From: Proteus penneri
GTDB lineage: Bacteria > Pseudomonadota > Gammaproteobacteria > Enterobacterales > Enterobacteriaceae
Direction: 5' to 3'
Length of the DNA: 64,000 nucleotides
Assembly (NCBI RefSeq): GCF_003144535.1
Contig: NZ_PHFJ01000009.1
Coordinates: 1-64,000, forward strand
Positions within the stretch are counted from its first letter, which is position 1; each line of letters opens with the position of its first letter. Of this stretch, positions 38,197 through 47,333 are shown piece after piece. The position numbers and the translations under genes are program-made. Below the pieces are notes generated by a model. The model was given only the letters and a program-made list of their open reading frames with translations. It searched no databases and was not told the DNA's origin.

Positions 38197-38481
38197 GTTA
38201 CTACTCCATTTGTTTAGAAACAAAACTAAAAGATGTTTTTTTTATATAAAATCGTCTGTGATTGATAGTTATGCACCGTTTTATTTACTTTGTAAAGTGA
38301 AAAACTGCTAATTAGTTTGGAAACCATCCTAAATGGGTTTGTGATCACAATTTGATGTGTTTGATTTGCACAATGGGAGCCTTTAAAAGATCTTCAATGT
38401 ATATATTCATTGCACATATTCTTAACGCAGTAAAACGACTAGAATGAAATCAATATCTATTGAATTAAAGAGAAAATCAGC

Positions 38482-38898
38482 ATGAAAAAAGGAATGTTAT
38501 TAAAAGGGGTTATAGGGATGCTATTGTTATTCCCACTGTATTCACAGGCAGTGACATTAAGCGGTTATCTAGAGGTAAAACGATTATTAGCCCTCGAGCA
38601 TCCTGCTAATAAACAATTAAAATCGGTGACTCAAGCTTATCTAAACGGTATCGCAAATGGATTTAATTTTTATGCGGTTGCTGTAAAAATTGAGAATCAA
38701 GATAACGATAATTTTCGTCCTCTTTATTGCCCACCGCCTAAAATAGAGCAAAATGGCGATTTTATGGTTAAGCATATTGATGCTTATTTAGATAAAAATC
38801 CTGAAGTGAAGAATAAACAACAAGAAACGCCGTTGGAGTTAATTTATATTCTCGCATTACAAGATGCTTATCCTTGCCATGCTGATAGCAGTATCTAG
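38482..38898 (+). CDS. Secreted Rap1a/Tai-like protein
   Basis: 138 residues: Sec signal (MKKGMLLKGVIGMLLLFPLYSQA, cut before VTL), then a helical domain. The pattern LYCPPPKI, then HIDAYLDKNPEVK, then LELIYILALQDAYPC has the Cys-Pro and terminal PC spacing of Rap1a/Tai proteins, some of which are type VI secretion immunity proteins. No effector or T6SS gene is nearby, so an immunity role here is speculation. Single gene, divergent from the ROK operon. Confidence 0.55.
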   Translation: MKKGMLLKGVIGMLLLFPLYSQAVTLSGYLEVKRLLALEHPANKQLKSVTQAYLNGIANGFNFYAVAVKIENQDNDNFRPLYCPPPKIEQNGDFMVKHIDAYLDKNPEVKNKQQETPLELIYILALQDAYPCHADSSI

Positions 38899-38900
38899 AC

Positions 38901-38930
38901 GAAAAATAGCCACATTCCCTGTGGCTAAAA
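38901..38930 (-). terminator. Terminator between the Rap1a-like gene and pyk
   Basis: TAGCCACA/TGTGGCTA hairpin; on the minus strand it ends in TATTTTTCG, fitting pyk. It may also end the plus-strand gene. Confidence 0.7.
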
Positions 38931-39003
38931 TGATTTTGGTGTGCTCTTTTTTTTATTATTTACTTCAGGTTGCCTCTCTCATAAGCCCCTTGATGGAAGA
39001 CAC

Positions 39004-40455
39004 TCAAGCAGTTGTTGCTTCAACTTGTTTTACAGGAACAAGATGACAACAGTCGCTTTCACCGGTTTTTTCAAAGGTTGATAAACGAGTGATCAAGAGT
39101 GAATTCATGTCTGTTAATAATCCCTCTGTTTGCAGTTTTTGCATGATGTTTTCATCACAGTCATTATTATTTTGACGTTGATAAGCCACAGGTGTTACAC
39201 CACGTAATACCGTTAATTGACCCGCAAGTGCGGGATTATCTGTTAATGCATATACGTTGTTGTTTGGCATAAAACGTGACAATAAGGTCACTGATTTACC
39301 ATTTTCTGTTAATGCTGCAACACTTAAATGCTTGTCATCATGGAAGGCGCTTGTCGCAGCTGCCAGAGCAATCCAACGACCTGTTTGTGAGTAATAAGAC
39401 GGAGATTGCCATGGGTTTTCAGCATTAGCTGCAAAAGAGCGTTCGGCTCCTTCAGCAACACGCGCCATTGCACTAACCGCCTCGACTGGATATTTTCCTG
39501 CCGCCGTTTCGGCTGATAGCATTACCGCATCAGTACCATCACCAACAGCATTCGCAATATCCATGACTTCGGCACGGGTTGGCATTGGGCTTTCAATCAT
39601 TGACTCCATCATTTGGGTTGCCGTGATCACAGGGCAGCCTAATGCACGACAACGTGCGATTAATTGCTTCTGAGCGCCCGGTAAGCTGGCATCACCGATT
39701 TCAACCGCTAAGTCACCTCGTGCCACCATAATGACGTCTGACGCTTTAATAATGTCATCCATATTGGCTTCACAAGAAACCACTTCAGCACGCTCGACTT
39801 TAGCAACGATTTTGGCATGGCTTCCTGCCGCAATCACTAAACTGCGCGCATATTCAATATCAGCACCATTACGTGGGAATGACACTGCAATATAATCAGC
39901 TCCAATCGCGGCGGCTGTGTGTATGTCTTGTTTGTCTTTTTCTGTTAACGCAGGTGCTGATAAACCGCCGCCGAGTAAGTTAATACCTTTACGGTTAGAG
40001 AGTTTTCCACCTACAGTCACTTTTGTTTCAATTTGATTATTATTTACTGCGCTGACTTGTAATTGGATATTACCGTCGTCGAGTAGCAGAATATTCCCTG
40101 GTGTGACTTCCTGAACAAGTTGAGGATAATCCAAGCCAACTTGTTGCTCATCCCCTAATGTTGGATCAAGATCTGCATTTAGGATAAAGCTATCGCCTTG
40201 CGTTAATTTAACGGAATCATTCTTAAAGTTAGCGATACGAATTTTCGGGCCTTGAAGGTCAGCTAAGATCCCGATAAATACACGATGTTTTTCTGCGACC
40301 TGACGGATAGTTGCGGCTGTAGTCTGATGCTGTTCGCTAGTACCATGTGAAAAGTTTAAACGAAATACGTTAGCACCTGCCAAAATCAGTTTTTCGATCA
40401 TCTGTTCTGTGCAGCTAGCTGGGCCAAGAGTCGCAACAATTTTTGTCTTACGCAT
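39004..40455 (-). CDS. Pyruvate kinase, PykA type
   Basis: Converts PEP and ADP to pyruvate and ATP. 483 residues, closer by eye to E. coli PykA (480) than PykF. RKTKIVATLGPAS start, NFSHGTSEQH, active site MVARGDLAVEIG, and ITATQMMESMIESPMPTRAEVMDIANAVGDGTDAVMLSAETAAGKYP. Residues ~345-483 form the allosteric C-domain, less conserved. The gene lies 65 bases downstream of pgtP in the same direction, an unusual partnership that couples PEP uptake to PEP consumption. The main pyk gene is probably elsewhere, so no symbol is given. Confidence 0.9.
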   Translation of the reverse strand: MRKTKIVATLGPASCTEQMIEKLILAGANVFRLNFSHGTSEQHQTTAATIRQVAEKHRVFIGILADLQGPKIRIANFKNDSVKLTQGDSFILNADLDPTLGDEQQVGLDYPQLVQEVTPGNILLLDDGNIQLQVSAVNNNQIETKVTVGGKLSNRKGINLLGGGLSAPALTEKDKQDIHTAAAIGADYIAVSFPRNGADIEYARSLVIAAGSHAKIVAKVERAEVVSCEANMDDIIKASDVIMVARGDLAVEIGDASLPGAQKQLIARCRALGCPVITATQMMESMIESPMPTRAEVMDIANAVGDGTDAVMLSAETAAGKYPVEAVSAMARVAEGAERSFAANAENPWQSPSYYSQTGRWIALAAATSAFHDDKHLSVAALTENGKSVTLLSRFMPNNNVYALTDNPALAGQLTVLRGVTPVAYQRQNNNDCDENIMQKLQTEGLLTDMNSLLITRLSTFEKTGESDCCHLVPVKQVEATTA

Positions 40456-40476
40456 AATGACATTCTCTTTTTAAAG

Positions 40477-40498
40477 AGGGATACCCAACGGTATCCCT
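40477..40498 (-). other. Intercistronic hairpin pgtP-pyk
   Basis: AGGGATACC/GGTATCCCT perfect 9-bp stem with a four-base loop. Only a weak T stretch follows on the minus strand, so partial termination or mRNA processing between pgtP and pyk is possible. Confidence 0.6.
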
Positions 40499-40520
40499 TG
40501 ATGACAACTTAATTAATTCA

Positions 40521-41858
40521 TTAATCCATGGTCACTTTTTTCGCATTCCAGACTAGCGTCGCTAAAATCATGGAGGCGATGGCAGAACCAATCCAGAAGT
40601 ACTGTACTGTGGTGAAGTCGTAGTGAGTGATATCGCCAACTTGAGTAACTTTAATCAGTGATGCTGAAATTAACTCTTGCGCAGATGCGGCAATGTAAGC
40701 AAACAGTCCGATAAAGCCTTTTACTGCACCAACTGCGTTTTTCGGCATTAAGTCACAAGCGGTTAAGCCCGCTAAGAACACAACCAGACCCCCCATTGCA
40801 AAACCAACCATACTTAATGCAACAGCATCCATTACACGGCTTTGAGGACCCCAGAACATCAGTGCGAAACCAGCGATGTTAGCCAGACCATAAATCAGTG
40901 TAGGAATATGACGGTTAGCGTTAAACAGTTTGTCTGAAGCCATACCCGCTAAGATTGCACCAAAGAAACCGGCAATAGGGTAAGTTGACATCGCAAAACC
41001 AGCATCAATCAGTGAATAACCTTTTGAACCTTGCAGGTAAAGAACGGCCCATGAGCTGATTGCGTAGCGAGAGATATACATAGCTGCACAAGCTGCTGCA
41101 ATGATCCATACTGTTGGTTGTTTTAATATGAATAATTGAGCGCGACGTGTTTCTTTCGGGTCACTTGATTTAACGGCTTCTGACTCTTCGCCATACGCGG
41201 TTGCTGGATCAGGTAAGCCATAAGTACGAGGACGGTCTTTTAAGATCATCAGTAAGATGATACCTGCCGCAATACCCGCGATACCGGCACCGATAAAACC
41301 TGCACGCCAGCCGAAGAAGCTCACTATGGTTGCAGTCAAGATCCAGGTAATTGCTTCACCAATATTACGCGAGCCACCCCAGATGGAATAAACGGTACCG
41401 CGCTGTTTTGGTGAGAACCATTGGAAGATAGAGACACAAGAAGGTGCTGAACCGACAGATTGGAACCAACCGTTAATACCCCATAACAGGATAAAGAACA
41501 GGCTCGCCGTTGACATTCCCATGAAGATACAAACAAAGGAAGAGGCAATTAACGATATGGACATAAAGCGTCCAATATTGGCATAATCTGATAAGAAGCC
41601 GTTAGAGAACTTACCAAATGCATAGGTAAAGAAGAACGCAGAACCCATTAAACCGAGTTCAGCGGTGGTTACGATACCTGCATCCAGCATAGGTTTTTTC
41701 ACCACACCGAGTGCCATACGAACCACATAGAACATGGCATAACCAAGAACAAGACCAAAGAAGACCTGCCATTGGTGCTTTTTATATATTGCGCGGATCT
41801 TTTCACTTGACGCTTCTATTAGCGGCAGATCCTTTCTGGTTTTAAAGAAACTTAGCAT
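40521..41858 (-). CDS. pgtP: Phosphoglycerate/PEP transporter PgtP
   Basis: 445-residue MFS permease of the organophosphate:phosphate antiporter family (GlpT/UhpT type) with 12 helices. Family landmarks are KKHQWQVFFGLVLGYAMFYVVRMAL near the N-terminus and FSNGFLSDYANIGRFM. PgtP in Salmonella exchanges 3-phosphoglycerate, 2-phosphoglycerate and PEP for phosphate. Identification rests on family plus divergent pgtCBA regulators; UhpT/UhpC is the alternative from sequence alone. GGAG precedes the ATG. Followed by pyruvate kinase. Confidence 0.83.
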   Translation of the reverse strand: MLSFFKTRKDLPLIEASSEKIRAIYKKHQWQVFFGLVLGYAMFYVVRMALGVVKKPMLDAGIVTTAELGLMGSAFFFTYAFGKFSNGFLSDYANIGRFMSISLIASSFVCIFMGMSTASLFFILLWGINGWFQSVGSAPSCVSIFQWFSPKQRGTVYSIWGGSRNIGEAITWILTATIVSFFGWRAGFIGAGIAGIAAGIILLMILKDRPRTYGLPDPATAYGEESEAVKSSDPKETRRAQLFILKQPTVWIIAAACAAMYISRYAISSWAVLYLQGSKGYSLIDAGFAMSTYPIAGFFGAILAGMASDKLFNANRHIPTLIYGLANIAGFALMFWGPQSRVMDAVALSMVGFAMGGLVVFLAGLTACDLMPKNAVGAVKGFIGLFAYIAASAQELISASLIKVTQVGDITHYDFTTVQYFWIGSAIASMILATLVWNAKKVTMD

Positions 41859-42170
41859 AGAGATGACTCCGAATATTATTCATGTCTGAAGCTGATTTTG
41901 GTTTTCAGAGCTGATGCTATTCATTTAGGTCATCTTGGTGCAAAAGAGGGAATTTGAGTCATCGATGACACATTCTGCTGAATCGGTGAGTCAAATTTGT
42001 AACATCGCTATTAGGTGTTGGTTTAAAAATGAGTGAAGATATCGTCGTATCATTGTTGTAAATGGGTCATTAGGGACTCATTAGCTCAAAATAATAAATA
42101 TTGCTAAATATCAGAAGTTTGAAGTTCGACACATTTTTATGTTTATTCAAAACAAAATCAGGGGTATGTC
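41859..42170. promoter_or_regulatory. Divergent pgtP / pgtC control region
   Basis: 312 bases without an ORF between the two divergent transcription units. It must contain the PgtA-responsive promoter of pgtP. No -24/-12 (sigma54) element was recognised and no clear operator could be called. Confidence 0.4.
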
Positions 42171-43460
42171 ATGAGAATAAAAATAACACTTAGTCTCGTC
42201 TATTTATTGTTTAGTTGGCTGTTTATCACACCTGTGCGTAGTGATGAGCAGCCGCTTGTTATATTGACGACGCTTTCAGATACACCAATGAGACCACTCA
42301 CAGAAGCTTTTAGCGCACGTTATCCTGATACCAAAGTGCAAGTGGTTTATCGTCGTGTCGCGATAGCAACACGTATGATGAAACAATATCCCACACAGCC
42401 TGTTGATATTGTGATGTCGTCATCGGCTAACTTTTTTCATCATTTAGATAGAGAAGGGTTGCTGGCGCGGTTACCTGTCAATTATGAAACGCCAAAATGG
42501 TTAACTCGTCATAGTGATATCTTAAACGATAAGATAACCACGGTTGGTTATTCTGGTATTGGTATTATGAGCAATACACAATACTTGCAAAAATGGGGGC
42601 TTCCTGCACCAAAAAGCTGGATTGATTTAAGTGATCCTATTTATCAAGGGCACTTAACCATGACTACACCAGCGAACTCTGGCACGATGCAATTGATGGT
42701 GGAAAATGTGTTACAAGAGTATGGCTGGGAGCGAGGATGGCAGATTTTACTGGAAACCAGTGGGAATCTTTCTTCCATTTCTGCACGCAGTTCACGTGTT
42801 AGTGATGCTATCGCTAGAGGTATTGTCGGCGCTGGGCCAATTATTGATAACTACGCTTTTAACCATCAAAAACGCTTTGATTTTGTTGAGTTTAGCTATT
42901 TTGATAAGTCGATTATTTTGCCGGCTTATGTCGCTATTGTGGCGGAAAGCAGTAAAAGAAACACCGCGGCCAAATTTATTGCCTTTCTTTTATCGGATGA
43001 AGGACAAGAGATCATCTATAAAAGTGATATGGCAAAGATCCCGTTAAGCAAAGAGATCTTACGTAATAACGATGAACTGGCTAATAACACAGAATTTATT
43101 TTAAACAGCAATGAGGCTTATCGTCGTAGTGAAGTGGTTAATGCGTTATTTGATCAAATGATCACCCATAATTTTCCGTTAATGCGCCAAGTTTGGAGTG
43201 ATATCCATGAAGCTGAAAGACAGGAAAATAAAACGTCAGAACGTCTTGATGCGATCAGTAAAGCACGAAAAATAGCAAGTTCAGTGCTTATTAGTGAGAA
43301 AGAGGCTAATTCACCGACATTACAAGCGTTATTTATGAAGGAAGCCGATCAGCGAGAGTATTCCGATCAAGCGTTAGCTGTGCTGTATCAATGGCGTACA
43401 TTAGAAGCAGAAAAACTTGAACAAGCACGCGCTTTATTAAGAGAAAACAAATCACCCTAA
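42171..43460 (+). CDS. pgtC: PgtC, periplasmic solute-binding regulator of phosphoglycerate transport
   Basis: 429 residues with a Sec signal (ending FITPVRS). Residues ~25-320 are an extracellular solute-binding (ABC-type) fold: VQVVYRRVAIATRMM, PVDIVMSSSANFFHHLDREG, TTVGYSGIGIMSNTQYLQ. The helical C-terminus (~360-429) is Glu/Lys-rich. In Salmonella PgtC with PgtB senses external phosphoglycerates and relieves repression of pgtP. First of pgtC-pgtB-pgtA, 57 bases before pgtB. Confidence 0.82.
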   Translation: MRIKITLSLVYLLFSWLFITPVRSDEQPLVILTTLSDTPMRPLTEAFSARYPDTKVQVVYRRVAIATRMMKQYPTQPVDIVMSSSANFFHHLDREGLLARLPVNYETPKWLTRHSDILNDKITTVGYSGIGIMSNTQYLQKWGLPAPKSWIDLSDPIYQGHLTMTTPANSGTMQLMVENVLQEYGWERGWQILLETSGNLSSISARSSRVSDAIARGIVGAGPIIDNYAFNHQKRFDFVEFSYFDKSIILPAYVAIVAESSKRNTAAKFIAFLLSDEGQEIIYKSDMAKIPLSKEILRNNDELANNTEFILNSNEAYRRSEVVNALFDQMITHNFPLMRQVWSDIHEAERQENKTSERLDAISKARKIASSVLISEKEANSPTLQALFMKEADQREYSDQALAVLYQWRTLEAEKLEQARALLRENKSP

Positions 43461-43517
43461 CCGCCTTGTGGTTCAGATATACAGCAGGAAGCGCTGTTTT
43501 TATGAAAGGTCTTACGG

Positions 43518-45893
43518 ATGAAATTATTAGTGCCTAAACAATTTGGTAAATTAGGTAGACGTTTGTATATGGCGTTTATCTTTAGTTCTTTACTCACCCT
43601 ATTAATTGGTGTGGTGATCTTTTTTATGTGGGGAAAATTGGCGACACAGATTAATGCGTCAGTGGGGGAGTCTCTACCGATGTTAACCACTAGCTATAAT
43701 ATGGAACGTTATAGCACCAATTTACAAATGCTATTAAAAGAGCGAGAACAGACACAGAGAAAATCAGTTTCAGAGCAACAACAGCAGGAAATTCATCAGT
43801 TACTCGATAATTTGCGTGAGTTTCCTATTGAGCAAAAGCCACAGCGTGATTTTTATACTCAACTTGTTGACGAACTGTCGGCATTAATTGATCAGCAAGA
43901 TGTGTTACTGGATAAGCGTCGAGAATTGGAAAATAGGCTTGCTCAATTATTAGGTCAATTAGCATGGATGCATGACGCTGTTGGTGAAGATATTAAACCG
44001 CTACTTAATGAAATTGAGTGGCATGTTAGCCAAATGATTAATGAGAAAAATGTACAGGAAAACAGCCTACAACTTTTACTTGAATCCACATTATTACAAG
44101 AATTATTTACTACGGAAAATGAGTTAATTAGTTTAGTTGAAGAAATTGCTCATCAACGCTATAGCCGTGATATTGATGTCGCTTTTCATTATATCAGTGT
44201 TAAGATTGATGAAATAATCGCCTTAAATCAAAAGCTAAAAAGCTATCCATCAACTATTGCTCACCGCCAGATATTACAAGAGATTATTGCCATTACGCGT
44301 TATGACGGTGATATCTACCAGACATTGATTGATGATGTAGAAAACGAAAAAAAGCTCAAAGCATTAACTCCTGAACTGAATGAAAAATTATCACAATTTG
44401 ATAGTGCTGTAAGAAGCAATGTTTTTGCTACCAGTGAAGCGCTAAATAAGCTTAATGATAATACTCGTAAACTGATGGCAACGGGGAAAATCGTTATTGT
44501 TGTCATCATTATTGCATCACTTTTGCTGAGTATTATTGTGATGAAAATCTTAATCGATAGAAGACTTATCGCAAGATTGAATAAACTCAGTGATGACTTA
44601 GCGCATGTCGCTAACGGTAATTTAACCGAGCCTGTACTGATTGAAGGACAAGATGAAATTGGTCTATTAAGTCGGCGACTTCGTCGATTTTGGCGTCAAA
44701 TGAAAGAAGTTGAAGCTAGTAATGCGTTAAATCTTATTAATAACACGGATGCGAGTTTAATTACCTGTCACCACGATGGCAGGATAGAAACGGTTAATCC
44801 AAGTGCGGCAACACTCTTAGGTACAGGAAAAGAGCAAAATAGCAAACCGCTTTGGTTGCTGTTTAGTGGCGAAGCCAGCACGATGCTAAAAACTCAATTT
44901 AGCTCAAGTGGCCAGCTCTATTTATTAGGGCAGAGTGAATGTATTATTCGAATGGTAAAAGCGGGTGAGCCTCATTTCTTACAATTTAATATTCGAGAAT
45001 ATCCACATAAAGATGAACACAAATATATTGTGACTATCACAGATATTACGCGCCAAGAGTTAAGCCGATTAGAGCTTCAACGGCTGGTGGCATTAAAAAC
45101 ACAAGATTTACAGGATAAAAACCAGCAATTAAATGAAGAGATGTTGCGTCGTGAACAGGCACAAAAACATTTAATTCAGACACAAGAAGAGCTTGTACAG
45201 GCTGCTAAAATGGCGGTTGTGGGTCAGGCGATGACAAGCCTTGCACATGAGCTTAATCAGCCACTTTCTGCAATTAATACCTATCTTTACAGTGCAAAAC
45301 TGACTATGCAGATGGGAAAATATGATCAATTACCTGATTCAATCGAACGTATCGAAAAGCTGTGTGCGCGAATGAATCGAATTATTACGGCATTGCGTAA
45401 TTTCTCTCGTAAATCTTCATCTGAAATTAGCTTTGTATCAGCACCATTAAAAGAGCTGGTAGATAGCGCGATGGTGTTGGTAGAGTCTCGTTCTAAACGA
45501 GAGCAGTGCATTATTAAGAATAATATTCCTGATGAATTAACCATTTGTGCAGATCCGACACAAATTGAACAAGTCTTAGTTAATTTGTTTGTTAATGCGA
45601 TGGACGCTATTGCGGGTCTTGGTGAAAGTCAGATCACCATTGATCTTTTATCTGTTGATCCCAAAAGAAAATTAGTGGCGATCGCTGATAGTGGAAAAGG
45701 ATTCAATTCAGAGGTTTTACCCAAATTATTTACCCCATTTACAACCACAAAAGATGTGGGGCTTGGGTTAGGGTTATCCATTTGCCGTTCAATTATGCAA
45801 CGGTTTGGTTATGAAATTTACTTGGCCTCTACATTAAAGGGTGGCGCCATGGTTGTTTTGGAGTTTACAGATGACACAATCACACATGCATGA
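43518..45893 (+). CDS. pgtB: PgtB, membrane sensor histidine kinase
   Basis: 791 residues: TM1 (~19-39), a long helical periplasmic sensor (~40-315), TM2 (~320-345), HAMP (~350-400), a PAS-like domain (ITCHHDGRIETVNPSAATLLG), coiled coil, and a transmitter. The H-box is SLAHELNQPLSAINTYL with the phospho-His; N-box VLVNLFVNAMDAI, G1 IADSGKGF and G2 GLGLGLSI are all present, so kinase activity is expected. Longer than the Salmonella PgtB I recall (~670). It overlaps pgtA by 23 bases. Confidence 0.85.
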   Translation: MKLLVPKQFGKLGRRLYMAFIFSSLLTLLIGVVIFFMWGKLATQINASVGESLPMLTTSYNMERYSTNLQMLLKEREQTQRKSVSEQQQQEIHQLLDNLREFPIEQKPQRDFYTQLVDELSALIDQQDVLLDKRRELENRLAQLLGQLAWMHDAVGEDIKPLLNEIEWHVSQMINEKNVQENSLQLLLESTLLQELFTTENELISLVEEIAHQRYSRDIDVAFHYISVKIDEIIALNQKLKSYPSTIAHRQILQEIIAITRYDGDIYQTLIDDVENEKKLKALTPELNEKLSQFDSAVRSNVFATSEALNKLNDNTRKLMATGKIVIVVIIIASLLLSIIVMKILIDRRLIARLNKLSDDLAHVANGNLTEPVLIEGQDEIGLLSRRLRRFWRQMKEVEASNALNLINNTDASLITCHHDGRIETVNPSAATLLGTGKEQNSKPLWLLFSGEASTMLKTQFSSSGQLYLLGQSECIIRMVKAGEPHFLQFNIREYPHKDEHKYIVTITDITRQELSRLELQRLVALKTQDLQDKNQQLNEEMLRREQAQKHLIQTQEELVQAAKMAVVGQAMTSLAHELNQPLSAINTYLYSAKLTMQMGKYDQLPDSIERIEKLCARMNRIITALRNFSRKSSSEISFVSAPLKELVDSAMVLVESRSKREQCIIKNNIPDELTICADPTQIEQVLVNLFVNAMDAIAGLGESQITIDLLSVDPKRKLVAIADSGKGFNSEVLPKLFTPFTTTKDVGLGLGLSICRSIMQRFGYEIYLASTLKGGAMVVLEFTDDTITHA

Positions 45894-47148
45894 TATTGAC
45901 GTTTTATTAATTGATGATGATGAAGATATTCTCGAATCTTATCGTCATTTGCTTAATCTTGCGGGAATGATTGCCAGAGTAACTGACTCACCAGAAAAAG
46001 CATTAAGCCTTTTAACACCAGAATGGCAAGGTGCTGTTGTGCTTGATATCTATATGCCAGCAATGAATGGTATGGAAGTGTTAGAGCGCATTAAACAAAT
46101 TGACCCTCGTATCCCCGTTATCATGATCACTGGCCATGGGGATATACCGTTAGCAGTAGAAGCGGTAAAAAAAGGCGCTTATGATTTTATTGAAAAGCCA
46201 ATTAATCCTCCTGCTTTCTTAGAGTTAGTGGCGAAGGCTCATAAAGAGCGTCAATCCATTCTTTCTCTGAGAAATGCCATAATAAGCACGACACAAGAGC
46301 GATTAGTGGGAGATAGCGCGCAAATCACCGCGATCAGAGAACAAGTACAACAAATTGCCGATATTGATAAAGATTTAATGATAGAAGGAGAGATGGGAAC
46401 GGGACGTCACCTTCTCGCTCAACTCTTACATGAGTTAAGCCCGCACAGTGATAAAGCTATCCAAACAGTTGATTGTCAAAGTTTATCTGATATCAAACAG
46501 GTTATTGCTCAAATTGAAGCGGATGAAGTTGGAACATTAATTTTGCGTTCTCCTTATGATTTATCATCAGAAGCTCAACGTTGGCTAAGCTCTTATCTAT
46601 TAGATATGGAACGTCAAGGAAAACGCCATTTTAGAACGATTGCGATTTTAGAAAATAATACACAACAATTGGTAACCGAAGGGCGATTAATCCCTGAATT
46701 TTATTACTATTTTTCACAAATCACTTTTTCATTGCCTCCGTTAAGTGCAAGACGCCCTGATATTATTCCGCTATTTAGAGCATTTTTGAGACAAAGTGCG
46801 CAACGACTCGGTATTGCAGTACCGAAGATTGATCGTAATTACCTCGATATTTTAAAGCGTTACGATTGGCCAGGAAATATTCGTGAGTTACGAAATGTGG
46901 CTGAACTCTATGCGGTAGGCATTGTGAAAATGGTTGATAGTGAACAACATCGAGCCATTATCCCACCAGAAGGCCCTTTGGATAATCTTATAGATGAATA
47001 TGAGCGTCGATTAATTGAGGATGCGTTATATTTATTTGTGGGTCGAGTGAGTGATGTGGCGGATTATTTGGGTATTCCACGTAAGAAGCTATATTTACGA
47101 ATGAAAAAACATGATCTCGATAAAGATAGCTATAAGCCAAAAGTTTGA
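45871..47148 (+). CDS. pgtA: PgtA, NtrC-family response regulator with degenerate AAA+ domain
   Basis: 425 residues from ATG 45871 (GGAG 9 bases upstream; the longer frame into pgtB is rejected). Receiver domain: acidic LIDDDED, phospho-acceptor Asp ~59 in VVLDIYMP, Lys in EKPI. The central domain is NtrC-like but lacks the GAFTGA loop, its Walker A is GEMGTGRHL with the Lys replaced, and Walker B is LILRSP instead of LFLDE. A Fis-type HTH closes the protein (RVSDVADYLGIPRKKLYLRMKKH). It should act with sigma70 rather than sigma54. Confidence 0.87.
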   Translation: MTQSHMHDIDVLLIDDDEDILESYRHLLNLAGMIARVTDSPEKALSLLTPEWQGAVVLDIYMPAMNGMEVLERIKQIDPRIPVIMITGHGDIPLAVEAVKKGAYDFIEKPINPPAFLELVAKAHKERQSILSLRNAIISTTQERLVGDSAQITAIREQVQQIADIDKDLMIEGEMGTGRHLLAQLLHELSPHSDKAIQTVDCQSLSDIKQVIAQIEADEVGTLILRSPYDLSSEAQRWLSSYLLDMERQGKRHFRTIAILENNTQQLVTEGRLIPEFYYYFSQITFSLPPLSARRPDIIPLFRAFLRQSAQRLGIAVPKIDRNYLDILKRYDWPGNIRELRNVAELYAVGIVKMVDSEQHRAIIPPEGPLDNLIDEYERRLIEDALYLFVGRVSDVADYLGIPRKKLYLRMKKHDLDKDSYKPKV

Positions 47149-47168
47149 TTTACCCAGCATGCCGTAAA

Positions 47169-47234
47169 GCCCGTCCTTAAGGGCGGGTTGGATATCCAAA
47201 ACACCTGTTTGAGTAAAGGGAGTAACTCCCTTTA
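47169..47234. repeat. Pair of hairpins downstream of pgtA
   Basis: Hairpin A (47169-47188): GCCCGTCC-TTAA-GGGCGGGT with two G-T pairs. Hairpin B (47214-47234): perfect 9-bp arms TAAAGGGAG/CTCCCTTTA with a TAA loop. Neither has a T tail. Two subterminal palindromes this close recall the ends of IS200/IS605 family elements or their small derivatives, but no transposase is present. Confidence 0.45.
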
Positions 47235-47284
47235 TAGCAATAGCAAGTACTGTCTTCTTATCAATAGCGTTTTTCGTTGACTTA

Positions 47285-47310
47285 CCCGCACACTATTGTG
47301 CGGGTTTTTT
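47285..47310 (+). terminator. Rho-independent terminator of pgtCBA
   Basis: CCCGCACA/TGTGCGGG perfect stem, CTAT loop and six T on the plus strand. Confidence 0.92.
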
Positions 47311-47333
47311 GTGTAGATGAATTGAAAAAAGGG

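Noticed and set aside
38336..38380. CRP-like TGTGATCACA upstream of the ROK operon
   Set aside because: The half sites abut without the six-base spacer, so the match is not a CRP dyad.
41859..42170. Sigma54 promoter for pgtP
   Set aside because: No GG-N10-GC element was found and PgtA lacks GAFTGA.
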